64,000 nt of DNA, taken from positions 124,001 to 188,000 of the forward strand of contig JALHNO010000007.1 in NCBI GenBank assembly GCA_022843465.1, read 5' to 3'. The DNA comes from Pseudomonadota bacterium. GTDB taxonomy: Bacteria; Pseudomonadota; Gammaproteobacteria; Xanthomonadales; Ahniellaceae. The notes beneath the pieces were generated by a model. It was not told the origin of the DNA, did not search any database, and was given only the letters and a program-made list of their open reading frames with translations. Below, piece after piece: positions 9,579 to 17,404 of this stretch (position 1 is the stretch's first letter; every line of letters begins with the position of its first letter). Position numbers and translations under genes: made by a program.

Positions 9579-10985
9579 TCAACACGGCGCCTCGGCACCG
9601 CGCCGGAAGTACCACCACCAGGTCACCGCCACGCAACTGACGTAGAAGGCAACAAACACATGGAGCGCAGCCTCCGGGCCACCAGTCATGGCAATGGAGG
9701 TGCCGTAGCTCTTTGGCACGAAGAATCCGCCGTAGGCGCCAATGGCCGAGGAGAAGCCAATCACGGCAGCTGATTCGATGCCGGCCTGGCGCGCTGCCGC
9801 TGTTCGTGTAGCGGCGTCCTTGCCAGCAGCCTCGCGCTCGCTCTGGTTCCGGAAAATGACCGGTATCATCCGGAACGTGCTGGCATTGCCGATTCCGGTA
9901 AGCACGAACAGCAGCATGAACAGCGACAGGAAGCCGATGAAGTGACCACCCGAACCGCCGCTTGGCAGGAAGTACAGGACACCAAACACGGCAGCGACCA
10001 TCAGCACGAATACCCAGAAAGTGAGCATTGCGCCGCCCAGCTTGTCGGACATCCAGCCGCCCACGGGACGTGCCAGGGCACCGACCAGGGGACCCAGGAA
10101 GGCGTAGCTGAGCGCATCGACGGCGGGAAACTGGGTCTTGATCAGCATCGGGAAACCCGCCGAAAAGCCGATGAAGCTGCCGAAGGTGCCGATATACAGC
10201 CAGCACATCAGCCAGTTGTGTTTGCGCTTGAAGATCACCGCCTGCTCGGCAAAACTCGAGCGGGCGCTGCCCAGATCATTCATCCCGAACCAGGCTGCCA
10301 AGGTGCTCACCAGCAGAAATGGCAGCCAGACGAAGCCGGCATTCTGCAGATACAGCGTCTTGCCTTCGGCGGTGACTTGGCCAGGGCCGGCAATCGCGCC
10401 GAATATGCCTGCGGTCAATACCAGCGGGATGACGAACTGGGTAACCGATACGCCCAGGTTGCCAAGGCCGGCATTCATGCCCAGGGCAAAGCCCTGCTTG
10501 GCCTTCGGGTAGAAGAACGAGATGTTCGACATCGACGAGGCGAAGTTGCCGCCGCCGAAACCTGCGAGCACGGCAATCGCCACGAAATGCCAGTAGGGCG
10601 TGCTCGGATCCTGGACCGCGAACCCCAACCAGAGCGCCGGAATCATCAATGATGCGGTCGAGATCGCCGTCCAGCGACGCCCGCCGAAGATCGGCACCAT
10701 GAAGCTGTAGAAGATGCGCAATGTCGCCCCTGACAAGCCGGGCAGCGCGGCCAACCAGAACAGCTGGTCGGTACTGAAGGCGAAGCCGATCTTGGGAAGA
10801 CTCACCGTCACCGCGGAGAACATCATCCATACAGCGAAGGCCAACAACAGCGCCGGAATCGAGATCGCCAGATTGCGGCTGGCAACCCGGGAACCCTGGG
10901 AGGCCCAGAACTCAGGTTCCTCGGGTTGCCAATTTTCAATCGTCGCCCTGCCACCACCTGCGGTCGCGCTTGCTGCGGGGTTCAT
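9579..10985 (-). CDS. narK2: NarK2-type nitrate/nitrite antiporter
   Basis: MFS nitrate/nitrite porter, 468 residues, first gene of the nitrate operon. It resembles E. coli NarK along its whole length (NWQPEEPEFW at the N-terminus, SFMVPIFGGRRWTA, GNFASSMSNISFF, GFSAGFPML). Arginines R90 (ATLRIFYSF) and the one in ALARPVGGWMSD match the two substrate arginines of NarK. ATG 10985 is preferred because GGAG lies 6 nt before it; a TTG four codons further upstream would add MEHP. narG follows after 53 nt. Exchange of external nitrate for internal nitrite is known for this type and inferred here. Confidence 0.95.
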   Translation of the reverse strand: MNPAASATAGGGRATIENWQPEEPEFWASQGSRVASRNLAISIPALLLAFAVWMMFSAVTVSLPKIGFAFSTDQLFWLAALPGLSGATLRIFYSFMVPIFGGRRWTAISTASLMIPALWLGFAVQDPSTPYWHFVAIAVLAGFGGGNFASSMSNISFFYPKAKQGFALGMNAGLGNLGVSVTQFVIPLVLTAGIFGAIAGPGQVTAEGKTLYLQNAGFVWLPFLLVSTLAAWFGMNDLGSARSSFAEQAVIFKRKHNWLMCWLYIGTFGSFIGFSAGFPMLIKTQFPAVDALSYAFLGPLVGALARPVGGWMSDKLGGAMLTFWVFVLMVAAVFGVLYFLPSGGSGGHFIGFLSLFMLLFVLTGIGNASTFRMIPVIFRNQSEREAAGKDAATRTAAARQAGIESAAVIGFSSAIGAYGGFFVPKSYGTSIAMTGGPEAALHVFVAFYVSCVAVTWWWYFRRGAEAPC

Positions 10986-11052
10986 CGGATGCTCCAATCT
11001 TCATGAAACTCGAGCCGTTGCCCCGACAAGGCCAGGGCAAATGAATAAGGTC

Positions 11053-11093
11053 AGCATAGGCTGCTGTCCGATGGATGCATTGACCTGAGTCAA
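11053..11093 (-). promoter_or_regulatory. FNR/Anr-type promoter of the nar operon
   Basis: A perfect palindrome TTGAC-CTGA-GTCAA lies at 11080-11093, one base per half site from the FNR/Anr consensus TTGAT-N4-ATCAA. On the minus strand a -10 candidate TATGCT occupies 11053-11058. The box centre and the -10 centre are 31 bp apart, the class II geometry in which the activator is centred near -41.5. Predicted transcription starts near 11045, giving a leader of about 60 nt to narK2. No NarL/NarX genes are in the window. Confidence 0.8.
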
Positions 11094-11229
11094 CCCGTTA
11101 CCGAATGCCGGCCGGGCTGTTGCGGCTAGTGGACCGGGCGCGGGGCGACTGCTGCCGCGTGCGCCGGACCGGGCGGCTTGGCGACGGATGCGAACGACAG
11201 GCCGGCCAGATGCGGGCCCAAGGCAGACT

Positions 11230-11583
11230 TCAGGCCGCGCGACGACCGCGCCGGGTCCCGCGCAGCCTGATGCTGTCGCGGACATCGACTTCAAAGTCCA
11301 GATTCAGCTGCGGCCCGGCGGCGTCTGCGAGTACCCAGCGCAGCGCATCACGTCGCGGCAACTGGGCAACATAGTCGCCCACCTGCGCCGCTGGCAGGAC
11401 GAACAGCCACCGCTGTTCGGTCCGTTGTACGTGCACTGCTGTGCCTAGCTCGACTCTTGCAGAAAACAGAAGTTGATCGGCCAGCACGGTATCGAAGGAT
11501 ATTGGCTGCCCCGAGATCAGACAGGCGAGTTCGGACTCGCTGATACGCAAACGCAAGTCTTCGGATTGCACCTGGATCTTCAT
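11230..11583 (-). CDS. small uncharacterised protein at the end of the moa operon (DUF7009-like)
   Basis: 117 residues, beginning MKIQVQSEDLRLRIS; AAGGAG lies 8 nt before ATG 11583, which decides this start over one seven codons upstream. Mixed alpha/beta, no signal peptide or membrane segment, no cysteines near a metal motif. The N-terminal pattern MKI-R/Q-Q...LRLRISESEL resembles the small family I know as DUF7009, but this is from memory of a pattern, not a search. It follows moaE by 39 nt and ends 137 nt before the nar FNR box, so it is probably the last gene of the cofactor operon. Function unknown; the arginine-rich tail (RLRGTRRGRRAA) is notable. Confidence 0.75.
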   Translation of the reverse strand: MKIQVQSEDLRLRISESELACLISGQPISFDTVLADQLLFSARVELGTAVHVQRTEQRWLFVLPAAQVGDYVAQLPRRDALRWVLADAAGPQLNLDFEVDVRDSIRLRGTRRGRRAA

Positions 11584-11622
11584 GGCAATGGCTCCTTGTT
11601 CCAATAGAGGGGCGCGCCGGAG

Positions 11623-12120
11623 TCAGTGTCCATGGGCGTGCTCGGTAGCCACATGACCAGAACCCGGACAAAGGGAACAGCCTTCGCTCCAGACGCTGTC
11701 GCCTTCGGCGTAATGCTCCTGCTTCCAGATCGGGGCACGATGCTTGACCGCCTCGATCACCGAGCGACAGGCGCGGAAGGCCTCGTCACGATGGGGTGTG
11801 CCCGCCGCTACCACGACCGCCAATTCACCCACGCCAAGGCGCCCCTTGGCGTGTCCGACATAGACCCTGAGCCTGGGACCGCAGCTGGCTTTCGCTTCGC
11901 CGGCGGCCTCGGCGAAAATATTCAGCGCCAGCGGGTCGAACATGTCATAACTGACCCCGGTCACGCTGCGACCGATGTTCACGTCGCGAACGCGGCCGAC
12001 GAAGAGCGCGATGCCGCCAAAGCCGGGATCCGAGACGAACTCGAGCGCCCTGGCCGGGTCGAGGACTTCCGTCTCGATGTCGGCAATCATGCAGTGGATA
12101 TCGTCGGCTGCCATCGTCAT
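11623..12120 (-). CDS. moaE: molybdopterin synthase catalytic subunit MoaE
   Basis: Large subunit of molybdopterin synthase; transfers sulfur from the MoaD thiocarboxylate onto cyclic pyranopterin monophosphate. 165 residues, overlapping moaD by 4 nt. Typical landmarks are GGIALFVGRVRD (residues ~34-45), GHAKGRLGVGE, and the catalytic lysine region IEAVKHRAPIWKQEHY (~121-136). An unusual tail follows, CSLCPGSGHVATEHAHGH, rich in Cys and His, beyond the usual end near W-x-x-x; it might bind metal, but that is only suggested by composition. Confidence 0.95.
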   Translation of the reverse strand: MTMAADDIHCMIADIETEVLDPARALEFVSDPGFGGIALFVGRVRDVNIGRSVTGVSYDMFDPLALNIFAEAAGEAKASCGPRLRVYVGHAKGRLGVGELAVVVAAGTPHRDEAFRACRSVIEAVKHRAPIWKQEHYAEGDSVWSEGCSLCPGSGHVATEHAHGH

Positions 12121-12377
12121 CCTCCACTTACCGGCGGCAGGATCGCCAGCCGTCGATCTTCGGGTATGACGTCGGACTCGCGCAGTACGCTACTGGCGCT
12201 GGCAAAGACCGAACAGGCCAGCAATCCGGGACTGAAATCGGGCCAGTTTGATTGCGCATAGACAGCGAGGGCTGCGCGCAATGCGCCGACCTGGGCATCA
12301 GGCTCAAGCTCGAGTGCGATCGATGCGGTCGGCCCGAAACTGCGAAAGGCGCCAAACAGACTCAATTCAACCTTCAT
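12117..12377 (-). CDS. moaD: molybdopterin synthase sulfur carrier subunit MoaD
   Basis: Small ubiquitin-fold sulfur carrier of molybdopterin synthase, 86 residues, ending in the required Gly-Gly (PPVSGG) that becomes the thiocarboxylate. The central region RESDVIPEDRRLAILPPVSGG follows the MoaD pattern. It overlaps moeA (upstream) and moaE (downstream) by 4 nt each, so the three are translationally coupled. The activating enzyme MoeB is not in the window. Confidence 0.93.
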   Translation of the reverse strand: MKVELSLFGAFRSFGPTASIALELEPDAQVGALRAALAVYAQSNWPDFSPGLLACSVFASASSVLRESDVIPEDRRLAILPPVSGG

Positions 12378-13633
12378 CCCTGCGCTGCTCCCAGTAAGTC
12401 GCTGTCCTCGTGGCCGAGTGCGTACACGTCAACCAGGGTTCCGACAGCGAGATGCTCGGCATCTTCGGCCAGCACGGCCCAGACGTCGGCCTCGCTGAGC
12501 GGCTGTGTCTTGAACGATTGCTGGCCCTCCAGCAGCTGCACACCGAGGACCCCGCTGGCGGACAATTGCCAGCGCGCCTTCTGATGGAATCGAAACCCGG
12601 ACCGCTTCTCCACGGCATGCTGCAGCGGCAGCCGCCAGGCCCGTTCCGGGGCGAGCCCCAGCGCAATCCGCAGCGCAGCTTCAACAAAAAAACGCAAACC
12701 GACCGCGCTCGACACCGGATTCCCCGGCAGACCGAAATACAGCTGCCCCTGTGCAAGCCGCGCACACAGCAGGGGCTTGCCCGGCCGCATGCGCACCTTG
12801 TGGAACAGGATCTCTGCGCCCAGCGCGCGCAGGGCAACCGGTACGAAATCGTAGCGCCCCATCGATACCGCGCCCGTGCTCAGGATGGTGTTCGCGCCAG
12901 CAGCAATCGCTCGCGACAGCGCGCGCGCGAATTGGTCGGCGTCATCGGACACGGTTTCCACGTGGACCACATCAGCACCGGCGGCATGGAGTCGCGCGCT
13001 CAGGAACGGGGCGTTGGAATTGCGGATCTGCCCCGGAAGCAAGGGCTGCCCCGGGTCGTCTACCAGTTCGCGTCCGGTGGCGATCACTGCGACCCGTGGC
13101 CGTTGCATCAGCGGAACTTCGGCCACGCCGAGACCTGCGAGCAACAGCACATGCTGCGCCTTGATCCGGGTACCAGCGGGCAAGGCAAGCGCCGAACGCG
13201 CAACATCTTCGCCGGCCCGGCGCACATGAGCGCCCGCCACGACGGTCTCCTTCAGGCGAATGCGTCGTGGCCGACCCTGGTTGTCACACTCGAGCAGATC
13301 GACTTGCTCGATCGGTACGATCGTATCCAGGCCCGCGGGCAGACTGGCACCGGTCATGATTTCCCAGGCACCCTCAGCGTCGCTGCGGGCTGCGCCATCA
13401 CCCGCAGCCTGCTCACCACAGACAGCGAGTTCGTCGCCTGCGCGGAAGGTGCCATCTCCGCAGCGCAGGGCAAAACCATCCATCGCCGAGTTGTCGAATG
13501 GCGGCAGGTCCACCGGGCTGAACACGTCGACCGCCAGGGTGCGCCCGATGGCGCGCGCCAGCGGCACCCGCTCCACGGATCCGCGCCTGCAATGGGCGCG
13601 CACGATTTCCTGTGCCTCCGCGACCGGGATCAT
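12374..13633 (-). CDS. moeA: molybdopterin molybdenumtransferase MoeA
   Basis: Inserts molybdate into adenylylated molybdopterin, last common step of cofactor synthesis. 419 residues with the full domain set: N-terminal VDLPPFDNSAMDGFAL region (about residues 39-54), the MPT-binding fold with STGAVSMGRYDFV (~250-262), FHKVRMRPGKPLL and LPGNPVSSAVG (~305-315), and a C-terminal beta domain. Its ATG overlaps the fused moaCB gene by 4 nt. Confidence 0.96.
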   Translation of the reverse strand: MIPVAEAQEIVRAHCRRGSVERVPLARAIGRTLAVDVFSPVDLPPFDNSAMDGFALRCGDGTFRAGDELAVCGEQAAGDGAARSDAEGAWEIMTGASLPAGLDTIVPIEQVDLLECDNQGRPRRIRLKETVVAGAHVRRAGEDVARSALALPAGTRIKAQHVLLLAGLGVAEVPLMQRPRVAVIATGRELVDDPGQPLLPGQIRNSNAPFLSARLHAAGADVVHVETVSDDADQFARALSRAIAAGANTILSTGAVSMGRYDFVPVALRALGAEILFHKVRMRPGKPLLCARLAQGQLYFGLPGNPVSSAVGLRFFVEAALRIALGLAPERAWRLPLQHAVEKRSGFRFHQKARWQLSASGVLGVQLLEGQQSFKTQPLSEADVWAVLAEDAEHLAVGTLVDVYALGHEDSDLLGAAQG

Positions 13634-14652
13634 CCGTGCGTCCCGCCTTCGATCATGGCGCGCGCATGCGCCAGCAGAGGGCCGACAATAGCGATCCCCT
13701 GCTGCGCCGCGCGCGGACTGCCCGGCAACGCGATCACCAGCATGTCGTCGACCAGGACAGCGTCAGCGCGACTGAGCCAGGCCAGAGGCGTGTGATGGCG
13801 GCTCTCACTGCGAAACATTTCGGCGAGCCCGGGTACCCGCCGTGTCGCCACGCGCGCCAGTGCCTCGGGCGTGGTATCGCGCGGACCCATGCCGGTTCCA
13901 CCGGTACACAGGACCAGCTTGATCCCCATCGCAGCGAGCGCAGACAGACGATCGACCAATGGATCGACGTCATCGGCAAGCACTTCGACGGGCTCCACCC
14001 TTGCGCCAAGCGCGCCCAGCGCTCTGGCCAGCACGGGGCCGGAGTCGTCCGCGTACACGCCACGACTGGCGCGATCGCTCAAGGTCAACACCGCAGCGCG
14101 GCAACCGTCGAGGGTGGGCAGCGCCTTGGGCTGGTAGCTGCCGGCCTCCTCGGCGCTGAGGCCCAGCGGATGCAGCCACAGGCCGCTGTTGCCACCCTCC
14201 TTGAACAGCAGGCGCACCATGCCAAGACTCAATGCCGGATCAATCGGCTTGCTGAGGTCATAGATCGTCAGCAACGCAGCGTTGACGCCTGCCAAAGCCT
14301 CCATCTCGACGCCGGTCCGGGCCTCGACGGCGACCTCGCAGTAGACCCGGATGACCGCGCGCTCGGGAACCGGAACGCAACGCAGACGCACCATCTCCAG
14401 ATTGAGCGGATGGCAAAGCGGCAACAGCATGCCGGTCAGCTTGGCACCCTGCACGCCGGCGATCTCGGCCATTGCGAGGGCATCGCCCTTGGGCAGGCGA
14501 CGATCGATCACGAGATCGAATACCCGCTGACCAAGCTGGATCTCACCGACCGCCACGGCGCGACGCCGGGTTGGCCGTTTGGTGCGCACATCGGCCATGA
14601 AATAGCGGCCCTCGGCGGCAGCCGAAGCAGCAGCGCTCGCGGGCACGGTCAT
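13630..14652 (-). CDS. MoaC-MoaB/MogA fusion: cyclic pyranopterin synthase and molybdopterin adenylyltransferase-like domains
   Basis: One 340-residue protein joins two cofactor steps. Residues ~15-170 are MoaC, which turns 3',8-cyclo-GTP into cyclic pyranopterin monophosphate: LPLCHPLNLEMVRL and the catalytic EVAVEARTGVEMEALAGV region are intact. Residues ~183-335 are a MoaB/MogA domain with LTLSDRASRGVYADDSGP and LCTGGTGMGPRDTTPE, the molybdopterin-binding signature. About a dozen residues link them. It overlaps moaA and moeA by 4 nt each. Such fusions are known in some bacteria; with it, moaA, moeA, moaD and moaE this operon covers the route up to molybdopterin-Mo, leaving only MGD formation (MobA) and MoeB elsewhere. 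Confidence 0.94.
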   Translation of the reverse strand: MTVPASAAASAAAEGRYFMADVRTKRPTRRRAVAVGEIQLGQRVFDLVIDRRLPKGDALAMAEIAGVQGAKLTGMLLPLCHPLNLEMVRLRCVPVPERAVIRVYCEVAVEARTGVEMEALAGVNAALLTIYDLSKPIDPALSLGMVRLLFKEGGNSGLWLHPLGLSAEEAGSYQPKALPTLDGCRAAVLTLSDRASRGVYADDSGPVLARALGALGARVEPVEVLADDVDPLVDRLSALAAMGIKLVLCTGGTGMGPRDTTPEALARVATRRVPGLAEMFRSESRHHTPLAWLSRADAVLVDDMLVIALPGSPRAAQQGIAIVGPLLAHARAMIEGGTHG

Positions 14653-15632
14653 CCTCCCACCGACGCCAGATGCGGCGTCATGCCGGTCTGGCCCTCATGC
14701 AAACCGTGGCCAGCCTGCTTCAGACCAAGCTGTGCATGCAAACTCGCAATCAACTCGGCCTGCTGCTCGTCAGACTGCAGGAGCTGGCGCAGGGGGATGC
14801 CAAACTCGCCAAACAGGCAGAGGCGCAAATCGCCCTTGGCGGTTACCCGCAGGCGATTGCATGAGGCGCAAAAATCCCTGGAGTACGGTGCGATGATGCC
14901 GATCCTGCCCTGATACTCGGGATGCCGGTATTCGCGCGCAGGACCGGCATCTGCGAGACGCGGCAGCAGCTGCCAGCCGGCGTCGAGCAGGGATTGCTCC
15001 AGGTCCTCGCTGCGCAGATGATGACGCCTGAAGTATTCGAGGTTGTCTCCAGTGCGCATCAGTTCGATGAAGCGGATACTGATCCGGCGATCACGCAGGT
15101 AGGCCAGCCAGGCTGGCAGCTCGTCGTCATTGAGTCCGCGCAGCAGCACGGCATTGAGCTTCACCGCATCGAAGCCCAGGCCCAATGCCTGCTCGACACC
15201 GGCAATGACCTCGACACCCCGATCGTGCCCGGTTATCGCCTTGAAGCGGACCGGATCAAGGCTGTCGACGCTGACATTGAGCGCGGTCAAGCCAGCGGCA
15301 CGCCAGTCCTGCAATCGCCTTTGCAGCAGGATGCCATTGGTCGTCATCGCGATCTTTTCGATCCCCGGCGTGCCAGCGGCGATGCCAATGATCTTGCTGA
15401 GATCGGCGCGCAGACTGGGCTCGCCCCCGGTCAAACGCAGCTTGCGCATACCCACCGCAGCGAATCCGCGCAACAGACGTGCGATCTCCTCGGCTGTCAA
15501 CCAGCGCGTGGGCCTGGGGCCAGCCCGATAGCCATCGGGAAGGCAGTAGCTGCAATGAAAATTGCAGGCCTCCAGCAGCGAGAGGCGCAAATACGGAAAC
15601 GTCCGACCCAGCGGGTCGACGAGGCAAGCCAT
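14649..15632 (-). CDS. moaA: GTP 3',8-cyclase MoaA, radical SAM
   Basis: First enzyme of molybdenum-cofactor synthesis; opens with SAM radical chemistry to make 3',8-cyclo-7,8-dihydro-GTP. 327 residues from ATG 15632, which has AAGGAG 6 nt upstream; a start 14 codons earlier lacks this. The N-terminal [4Fe-4S] motif is C23, C27, C30 (CNFHCSYC); the C-terminal cluster is CASC...CLF; RLTGGEPSLR is the SAM-binding GGEP element. The chain ends in the Gly-Gly (SVGG) essential for MoaA activity. It heads the five- to six-gene moa operon. Confidence 0.97.
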   Translation of the reverse strand: MACLVDPLGRTFPYLRLSLLEACNFHCSYCLPDGYRAGPRPTRWLTAEEIARLLRGFAAVGMRKLRLTGGEPSLRADLSKIIGIAAGTPGIEKIAMTTNGILLQRRLQDWRAAGLTALNVSVDSLDPVRFKAITGHDRGVEVIAGVEQALGLGFDAVKLNAVLLRGLNDDELPAWLAYLRDRRISIRFIELMRTGDNLEYFRRHHLRSEDLEQSLLDAGWQLLPRLADAGPAREYRHPEYQGRIGIIAPYSRDFCASCNRLRVTAKGDLRLCLFGEFGIPLRQLLQSDEQQAELIASLHAQLGLKQAGHGLHEGQTGMTPHLASVGG

Positions 15633-15716
15633 CGGTAACTCCTTTCCTAGTGCGGGAGGCGTCCGCGTTTCCACGTACGCCCTGAGACCCTGCGGTCACG
15701 TCCGGAAAACCGTATT

Positions 15717-15771
15717 CCCGAAGGAAGCGAGGTCGGCCGGATCGGAGTGCCTTCGGGTGTTCAGCACACCC
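15717..15771 (-). promoter_or_regulatory. moaA leader with two mutually exclusive hairpins
   Basis: In the predicted moaA leader transcript two stems compete. One pairs GGGTGT with ACACCC (15755-15771, 5-nt loop). The other pairs CCCGAAGG with CCTTCGGG (15717-15724 and 15750-15757, 25-nt loop). They share three bases at 15755-15757, so only one can form fully. The moaA ribosome-binding site is about 80 nt further on. Cofactor-sensing leaders precede moaA in other gammaproteobacteria, but I cannot match this one to that consensus by eye. Confidence 0.35.
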
Positions 15772-15782
15772 TGAGCATGGTC

Positions 15783-15824
15783 ATTGTCCAGCAGCTCGAT
15801 CCGGCATGTCTTGAGCTGGATCAA
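15783..15824 (-). promoter_or_regulatory. FNR/Anr-type promoter of the moa operon
   Basis: TTGAG-CTGG-ATCAA at 15811-15824 matches the FNR/Anr consensus in 9 of 10 half-site bases. A -10 candidate GACAAT on the minus strand lies at 15783-15788, with centres 32 bp apart, close to class II geometry and like the nar promoter. The predicted leader to moaA is about 145 nt. This would switch cofactor synthesis on together with nitrate reductase. Confidence 0.65.
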
Positions 15825-16233
15825 GTACACACGTTTCCGCCGCGGCCGGAACAGGACCGCTGCGGAACCCTGATCCCTGCCGAAACTGCCCCTCCGATTG
15901 CGCAGGGGTCCGGACCCGGAACTGGCTTGATCTGGACAGATGCGCTTGATCGCCCCTGCAACCGGCCGTTCTCTTGAGGCGTCGACCGTGTCCGTGGACC
16001 CACTGAGCAGGTCGGCCGCGGCGGGCGTCGTTTGCGTCAGCAGGCAACAAGCTGCGAGCTCCTTGGCACTGGCCGTCAGCAAACTGTGTTGCGGACGCGC
16101 TGCAATGACTTGTCCAGCAGGCTGGCGCGTACCTGCACAAGGCAATCAGCGCTATTCTGGCTGCAGGATGATCTGCGCTGGAGAATGCGCATGGCATCTT
16201 CCATGAGTGTTTTATCAGTCTTGTGCACAGGCA

Positions 16234-16647
16234 ATGGGTGACGTGATGGACGCACTTCGAGAAGCAGCCAATCTGGCGGCGACACGGGCCTATGCCCCCT
16301 ACTCCGGACTCTTCGTCGGTGCCGCGCTGCGTTCGGTGCAAGGCAATATCTATCGTGGTTGCAATGTGGAAAACGGGGCGCTGCCGGTGGGTGGCTGCGC
16401 CGAACGCGCCGCCATTGCAGCAGCGGTGCTCGCCGAGGGTGCAGACTTTCAATTGGCTGAGTTGGCCGTCGCTGCGTTTTCAGCCAAGGACCCCTTTCTC
16501 GCCGTGGCGCCCTGTGGTGCCTGTCGGCAGGCCCTGGTCGAATTCGGAAAAGAAGCGCAGATCACCTTCCGCAGCGCCGACGGCAACTGGGTGGTAACCC
16601 CTGCGAGCGCCCTGCTCCCGCACTTGTTCGTCCTGCCGGAAACCTGA
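16234..16647 (+). CDS. cdd: cytidine deaminase
   Basis: Hydrolytic deamination of cytidine and deoxycytidine to uridines, feeding the nucleoside pathway encoded next to it. About 137 residues, the size of the homotetrameric class. Zinc ligands and catalytic glutamate are in GGCAERAA and PCGACRQAL; NVEN before it binds the ribose. Start uncertain: GTG 16207, ATG 16234 and ATG 16246 are all in frame and none has a strong ribosome-binding site. The gene faces the deo operon. Confidence 0.92.
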   Translation: MGDVMDALREAANLAATRAYAPYSGLFVGAALRSVQGNIYRGCNVENGALPVGGCAERAAIAAAVLAEGADFQLAELAVAAFSAKDPFLAVAPCGACRQALVEFGKEAQITFRSADGNWVVTPASALLPHLFVLPET

Positions 16648-16651
16648 TCCG

Positions 16652-16693
16652 GTCCGCGACATCTGGCAACCGGATAGCGAACCGCTCGCGGAC
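16652..16693. terminator. inverted repeat between convergent cdd and deoD
   Basis: GTCCGCGA (16652-16659) pairs with TCGCGGAC (16686-16693), and within it ATCCGGT pairs with ACCGGAT (16647-16653 and 16670-16676), a competing stem. The element fills the 45-bp gap between two convergent genes and overlaps the end of deoD, so a bidirectional stop signal is plausible. There is no T tract. Confidence 0.4.
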
Positions 16694-17394
16694 TAGCTCA
16701 AGCTCTGCAGCACCAACGCACCCATCTGTGCCAGGCCGCGTTCACGCTGATCGGCGGGCATGCGCTCCTCGCGCTGCAAGTGGTCGCTGACCGTCAGTAC
16801 CGACAGCGCCTTGAAGCCTTCGCGCATTGCCAGGCCGTAAAGACCGGCAGACTCCATTTCAATTGCCATGATGCGATGACGCAACAGCAGCGGGAGCAGG
16901 GCAGCGTCGCCACCATAGAAAACGTCGGTACTGAAGATCGCGCCTACACGTATCGGCAGACCCATGCGACTTGCGCCGCCTGCGACAGCGGACAGCAGAC
17001 CGAAATCCGCGCAAGCCGACAGGTCGTGTCCGCCAAACTGCAGGCGATTGAAGTTGGAATCGGTAGACGCCGACTGCGCCAGCAGCAGGTCGCCGAGCCC
17101 GACGTCACCGACGCCGCCACAGGTTCCGACCCGCACGATGCGTTGCACGCCGTAGACACGGGCCAGTTCGGTGGCATAAATCGCGGCCGATGGAATACCC
17201 ATGCCGCTGCCCATGATGGACACGCGGACGCCACGATAATGACCGGTGTAGCACAGCATGTTCCGGCAATTGCTGACCTCTTGCGCATCGCTCAACAGCG
17301 ACTGGGCCAGATGCCGCGCGCGCAGCGGATCTCCTGGCAACAGGACCGTTTCCGCGATCGCGCCAACTGCTGCATGGATGTGTGGTGTGCTCAT
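16693..17394 (-). CDS. deoD: purine-nucleoside phosphorylase, DeoD type
   Basis: Phosphorolysis of purine (deoxy)nucleosides to base and (deoxy)ribose-1-phosphate, hexameric bacterial class. 233 residues from ATG, opening STPHIHAAVGAIAETVLLPGDPLRA as in E. coli DeoD. Phosphate- and base-site elements are visible: MGSGMGIPS, RVGTCGGV, IEMESAGLYG and TVSDHLQREE, whose Asp is the proton donor. Last gene of the deo operon, 10 nt after deoB. Confidence 0.96.
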   Translation of the reverse strand: MSTPHIHAAVGAIAETVLLPGDPLRARHLAQSLLSDAQEVSNCRNMLCYTGHYRGVRVSIMGSGMGIPSAAIYATELARVYGVQRIVRVGTCGGVGDVGLGDLLLAQSASTDSNFNRLQFGGHDLSACADFGLLSAVAGGASRMGLPIRVGAIFSTDVFYGGDAALLPLLLRHRIMAIEMESAGLYGLAMREGFKALSVLTVSDHLQREERMPADQRERGLAQMGALVLQSLS

Positions 17395-17404
17395 GCGTCC
17401 TCGC

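Larger units (their letters stand above)
15633..16233. other. non-coding region between moaA and cdd
   Basis: About 600 bp between the divergent moaA and cdd genes. The moaA side holds the FNR-type promoter and structured leader listed separately. From about 15825 to 16230 I see no convincing gene: the frames open here have no recognisable protein pattern and disagree with the codon bias of the neighbours. Confidence 0.6.

Noticed and set aside
9527-9598. Longer narG start 24 codons upstream
   Set aside because: The shorter start matches known NarG N-termini and has a ribosome-binding site.
8207-9640. 477-codon plus-strand frame opposite narG
   Set aside because: Antisense shadow; narG on the other strand is unambiguous over the entire stretch.
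12410-13795. 461-codon plus-strand frame opposite moeA
   Set aside because: No domain, no ribosome-binding site; moeA and moaCB occupy the minus strand.
15696-16145. 149-codon minus-strand frame between moaA and cdd
   Set aside because: Overlaps the predicted moaA promoter and leader; no family pattern.
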